From the NCBI GenBank assembly GCA_965205955.1, contig OZ242192.1, positions 1,488,001 to 1,552,000 on the forward strand: 64,000 nt of DNA. Direction: 5' to 3'. This DNA comes from G965202915 sp965205955 (GTDB lineage Bacteria > Pseudomonadota > Gammaproteobacteria > Eutrophobiales > Eutrophobiaceae). The translations under genes and the position numbers were made by a program. This document shows, piece after piece, positions 60,762-64,000 of the stretch (position 1 is the first letter of the stretch; each line of letters opens with the position of its first letter). Under the pieces are notes generated by a model. That model saw only the letters and a list, made by a program, of their open reading frames with translations, had not been told where the DNA came from and did not search any database.

Positions 60762-63700
60762 TCAATGTGCGAGATTCTTAATCCCCTGGGTTTCGTTTTC
60801 CTGAATTTCGTTTTTGATTCTGACAGGTTCCACCACCGGGTTATCCCAGCTTCCGGTAATCGTGTACCGGTGACTCAGCAGTTTATTCAACTGTTTCGGG
60901 ACGACGTCGAATAATTTTCCGGCAATGAACAGGCCGGCGCCCACTCCGGTTCCGAGCCCCAGCAGGGTGGCGCCGGCGAGAGGCAGAGTATCGGATATCT
61001 TCAAGGTAACAACGGCAGATTGGTCATAATCTTTGGTCGATAGTCCGGTACGTCCGCTAATTGCTATCTCGGCAGACACCCCCTGCATGATTAGCCCGTC
61101 TGTATAGGCGTTGCCGTGCTCCAGATTGAAACTGCCGTTAATGCTGTTGAAGGCAAACCCCTTGCCGAATATATCGGAAAAATCCAGGGACAGGCGGCGG
61201 GGCAGGGTGTGCAGGCTGAGCAGACCAAATAAACGGCTCGTGGTAGAACTCATATCCAGCAGCTTTCCTCTGCCTATATCTACTTGCATGACACCATCGA
61301 GCTTGCTGAGTGAGAAATCCATCGGCGTCCCGTCCCAGTTTGCCTCCAAGGCCACAGATAGTTCGCCTTCTTCTATACTGGAATCAGGATAGCCGTATTC
61401 ATTCAGCATGGCGCCGATATCCGCTGCATACATATCGAAATTGAATACGGAGATGGATATATTTTTATCCGGATCTTTATGCCAGGTTCCTGTTCCGCTA
61501 ATAACCACACTTGCCTTACTGAGTGACAATTCTTCAAATTTTATTCCCTTGTCGATCTTGCTGGCCTTGATATCCACCTTGCCGAAATCGATATTATCGT
61601 AGATAAGAGTATCGATCTCTATTGTAAATGCAGGCAGGGAATCCGGGGAAAGATCGATTTTACTCTCCTCATCAGAGGCATTCTTGCTCAAGACAAGACG
61701 TTCAATATCGACCGTCGCCGGTGGCCCCAACGGGGTATCGGGTAGAAATACCTCTCCCCGGACACTCTCGCCACCCAGCCCTATTTTATGACCGTCGGGA
61801 ACCGAGGAAACAGACAGTTCAACATTATTGAATTCATTGCCCAGAAAGAAAAGTGTTGCAACATTTATTGCCGCTTCATACTCCTTGAAGCCGGCGGCAT
61901 CATCTTTATAGTCAGAGAGTACTTGCAGCCATTTGCTGACATCCAGTGTTTCGATATTTCCTTCAATGCGCAGTTTGCTGTGCCCGCCTGCTGTTTTCCC
62001 GGAAGCGGCGGGTATTTCCTGAGTGGTATCAATAGAGAGATCGGCATGAGCATCATACTGGAAGCGTATATTGCTTATAATGGATTCACCGAATGTGCCG
62101 GCAAACAGCATATTTCTGGTTTCCGCCTCAGTTTTGCCGAGGGGTGCGGGCAAGTCCAGTCCAAGCCCGCGCATATCGGATGCAAGAGAAAAATCGATGC
62201 CATTTTGGGTTTTATGCAATTCCACAATCCATTCGCATTCACCGCTGATGAGATTTTGCAAATCCGGCATTGCCGGGGTAGCGGCGGGATAGGCGGCTAT
62301 AATCTGATCGGCAATAAATGTATTGTCGGCCCTTCCTTGAAGAGTAAACGTAAAAGGCTGATCCTTTCCAACGTGTATACCTGCTTTAACCGGATGAGAG
62401 TAGTAGGTCGCATCCAGACCGTTTGCGGTGAAGGAGTTTTCAGTGAAGCCAAGGGAGCCGGTTATATTCTGAAGACTGAACCGCGCGTTGTTCAAGCTAA
62501 AATCGGCGTCAACCAATGCTATCTTGCCGTCCGCGGCGAGCGATCCATCGTTTGTTTTTTTTAATGGTATATCCAGTTCGAGATCGAACTTCATCTCTCC
62601 TCCGACGTTGAAATCAGCAACAGTGTCCAGTGAAAGCGCCTCCGCAAGCGGGCTTTGTTCAATAAACAATGTGAAATCGTGTATATCTCCGAAAAATTTG
62701 CTGTCAATCCGCACATGAGGACGATCAGCGGCGAAATCATCCACGGACAATTGCCCCCGTTCTATTTTTGTCTCATAAATTTTTCCGGCACTGGGAATCA
62801 CATCGAGACTGCTATTACTAACCAACACTTCGGCATCCACTCCGTCAATCGGCGGCCAACCTTCATAATATTCAACCCCGGCATTTTCAACATCGAATAC
62901 CGCCTTGAATACCCCCTCCGATTTTACAAAAGGATAATCCGCTGGTCGGCCTCTGAATACCATTCCGGCGGAATTAATCTCCCCCTGGTAAAACAACCGG
63001 CTTAGCCACCCCTTGAGTTTATCCGGCATCTGTGTGGGCAGGTAATCGCTTATCTTTTCCAGTTTAACCTTGCCTGAGGACGCGACAATATCTACAAAAG
63101 GCGATGCCTGATCCGCGTGGAAACTCAAAGAACCCGATAGGTTGATTGGAAAATCCGAGGTGTTTACTTGAAACCGTGGAATTTCAAGCTTGTTGAAAGC
63201 ATCGAATTTCTTCCAGTTGAAACGTCCCGTTATTGCAGAAAACCAGATTGGATCATCAAGATAGGAGGGCGCCTCGATGGTGACAAATTCGGAGTCGATA
63301 GTAGCCGATATTTGCTCGGCGTTGCCTGAGAGATTTCCGGACAGGCCGTAAATGGCCGTATTTGTGCCTTTTTCAATAAAGTCGGATTTTGAGAATGTAG
63401 CATGATAATTGAAAAGATCGGCAGCTTCGCTGCCAGGGAAATGGGAAATGGTAAAATTCTGCAATGCCCCGCCGATGCGGTAATTATTCAAGAAACTACT
63501 AATTGCACTATCTTTCCGGCTAAAAGCCGACATAAAGTCGGTGGCATCTTCAATATTCAAATATTCAAACCAGGCGGAATAGCCGTAATTCTTCTGTTTA
63601 TCCCGCTGCAATCGAATTGCATAATTCGCCTCCGGCCAGGACCTGTTACCGGTTAGCAATTCCCTGGTATCGACATTGATTGACCAGTCGTCCTCATTGA

Positions 63701-64000
63701 CTCGTTTTGCATAAATATCGGCAGTCAGTTTTGGAACAGATAACGCAGTAGCATTCTTTATCATATTCAAATCCCGATAGCTAACCGTGCCGGTCAAATC
63801 AGCCAATCCGGCCTGCTCCCAATTGCTCCAGATTTTGAAACTGGAATCGGTCTGATCAATTTTTAAACCCGCAACGGGCAGAAACCGGTCGAGACGTATA
63901 TTTTTGGCCGCCAGATATATCTTCCCGGACCAGTTTGGTGTCAGCAGATCTCCATTGGCATCCAGTTTTACCTCCAAAAAATCGCCATAGACCCCGGGCA
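60762..64000 (-). CDS. yhdP: YhdP/AsmA-like envelope protein, 5' partial
   Basis: The frame is open through base 64000, so the N-terminus lies outside; about 1079 residues are visible of a protein that is ~1270 long in E. coli. Long beta-rich repeats typical of AsmA-like lipid-transfer proteins are seen, ending with the YhdP C-terminal region: LFGLLSLHTLPRRLSLDFSD, GKGFAFNSINGSF, and TITGSWDNPVVEPVRI. YhdP, TamB and YdbH carry phospholipids from the inner to the outer membrane. It would be anchored in the inner membrane by the unseen N-terminal helix. Convergent with the Mrp genes. Confidence 0.92.
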   Translation of the reverse strand, partial: PGVYGDFLEVKLDANGDLLTPNWSGKIYLAAKNIRLDRFLPVAGLKIDQTDSSFKIWSNWEQAGLADLTGTVSYRDLNMIKNATALSVPKLTADIYAKRVNEDDWSINVDTRELLTGNRSWPEANYAIRLQRDKQKNYGYSAWFEYLNIEDATDFMSAFSRKDSAISSFLNNYRIGGALQNFTISHFPGSEAADLFNYHATFSKSDFIEKGTNTAIYGLSGNLSGNAEQISATIDSEFVTIEAPSYLDDPIWFSAITGRFNWKKFDAFNKLEIPRFQVNTSDFPINLSGSLSFHADQASPFVDIVASSGKVKLEKISDYLPTQMPDKLKGWLSRLFYQGEINSAGMVFRGRPADYPFVKSEGVFKAVFDVENAGVEYYEGWPPIDGVDAEVLVSNSSLDVIPSAGKIYETKIERGQLSVDDFAADRPHVRIDSKFFGDIHDFTLFIEQSPLAEALSLDTVADFNVGGEMKFDLELDIPLKKTNDGSLAADGKIALVDADFSLNNARFSLQNITGSLGFTENSFTANGLDATYYSHPVKAGIHVGKDQPFTFTLQGRADNTFIADQIIAAYPAATPAMPDLQNLISGECEWIVELHKTQNGIDFSLASDMRGLGLDLPAPLGKTEAETRNMLFAGTFGESIISNIRFQYDAHADLSIDTTQEIPAASGKTAGGHSKLRIEGNIETLDVSKWLQVLSDYKDDAAGFKEYEAAINVATLFFLGNEFNNVELSVSSVPDGHKIGLGGESVRGEVFLPDTPLGPPATVDIERLVLSKNASDEESKIDLSPDSLPAFTIEIDTLIYDNIDFGKVDIKASKIDKGIKFEELSLSKASVVISGTGTWHKDPDKNISISVFNFDMYAADIGAMLNEYGYPDSSIEEGELSVALEANWDGTPMDFSLSKLDGVMQVDIGRGKLLDMSSTTSRLFGLLSLHTLPRRLSLDFSDIFGKGFAFNSINGSFNLEHGNAYTDGLIMQGVSAEIAISGRTGLSTKDYDQSAVVTLKISDTLPLAGATLLGLGTGVGAGLFIAGKLFDVVPKQLNKLLSHRYTITGSWDNPVVEPVRIKNEIQENETQGIKNLAH

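Noticed and set aside
1..64000. CRISPR arrays, rRNA genes, prophage structural genes, replication origin
   Set aside because: None was seen in reading both strands; short direct repeats present are explained by protein repeats.

Overview
This 64-kb window is a chromosomal segment from a gammaproteobacterium. The housekeeping blocks fit that class: nrdR-ribD-ribE-ribBA-ribH-nusB-thiL, scpA-scpB-rluB, tpiA-secG-tRNA-Leu, acnB, dapE, pntAB, YhdP, YciB and YqhA. Nothing narrows it further. Start codons are often GTG or TTG, and one gene (secG) seems to use ATA.

Layout. 1-4400: the 3' end of a very large Calx-beta-type repeat surface protein with a 1.06-kb internal duplication, followed by a decayed SwmB-like tail and a dispersed palindromic repeat. 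4487-10954: tRNA-Ser(UGA), a YccA/BI-1 membrane protein, pntAB, then a minus-strand fluC-folD-serS group. 11159-18871: a short-chain amide operon (formamidase, AmiS/UreI channel, FmdB zinc ribbon, FmdC-like porin) divergent from an ATP-dependent 5-oxoprolinase fusion. 18924-22800: mixed accessory and metabolic genes, namely an AT-rich methyltransferase, isocitrate lyase with a near-consensus promoter, a truncated hypF and an FkbM methyltransferase. 22956-32692: mostly core genes (yqhA, dapE, PP2C phosphatase, bolA, yciI, yciB, trpS, scpAB, rluB, HhH-GPD protein, tpiA, secG, tRNA-Leu).

32777-38850 is a defence island beside tRNA-Leu(GAG). It holds a single-chain MmeI-like (type IIL) restriction-modification enzyme and, on the other strand, an AT-rich three-gene CBASS-like operon: patatin phospholipase (CapV-like), CD-NTase, and a protein joining an E2-like ubiquitin-conjugating domain to a C-terminal SEC-C zinc motif. 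The upstream edge is scarred by an IS1380-family transposase fragment fused into a broken Sel1-repeat gene. This operon is the most interesting system in the window: no E1 or JAB protease gene lies beside it, and the E2/SEC-C pairing is unusual.

39015-47946 returns to core metabolism: methylthio-nucleoside phosphorylase plus hypoxanthine phosphoribosyltransferase (purine salvage), a DUF815 ATPase, glyA, the riboflavin operon with a RibBA whose GTP cyclohydrolase half looks inactive, nusB and thiL. 48164-50560 is a second restriction-modification cassette (MT-A70 methyltransferase, SPPY-type methyltransferase, HNH nuclease) headed by a perfect 26-bp palindrome. 50594-64000: class I fumarase, a Sel1/SPOR protein, periplasmic cyclophilin, aconitase B, mnmA, a partial Mrp Na+/H+ antiporter gene set lacking the large A/D and C subunits, and the 5'-truncated YhdP gene.

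Metabolically, acnB, fumarase, isocitrate lyase and the proton-translocating transhydrogenase indicate a TCA cycle with a glyoxylate bypass. The amide operon and 5-oxoprolinase indicate scavenging of nitrogen from small amides and lactams.
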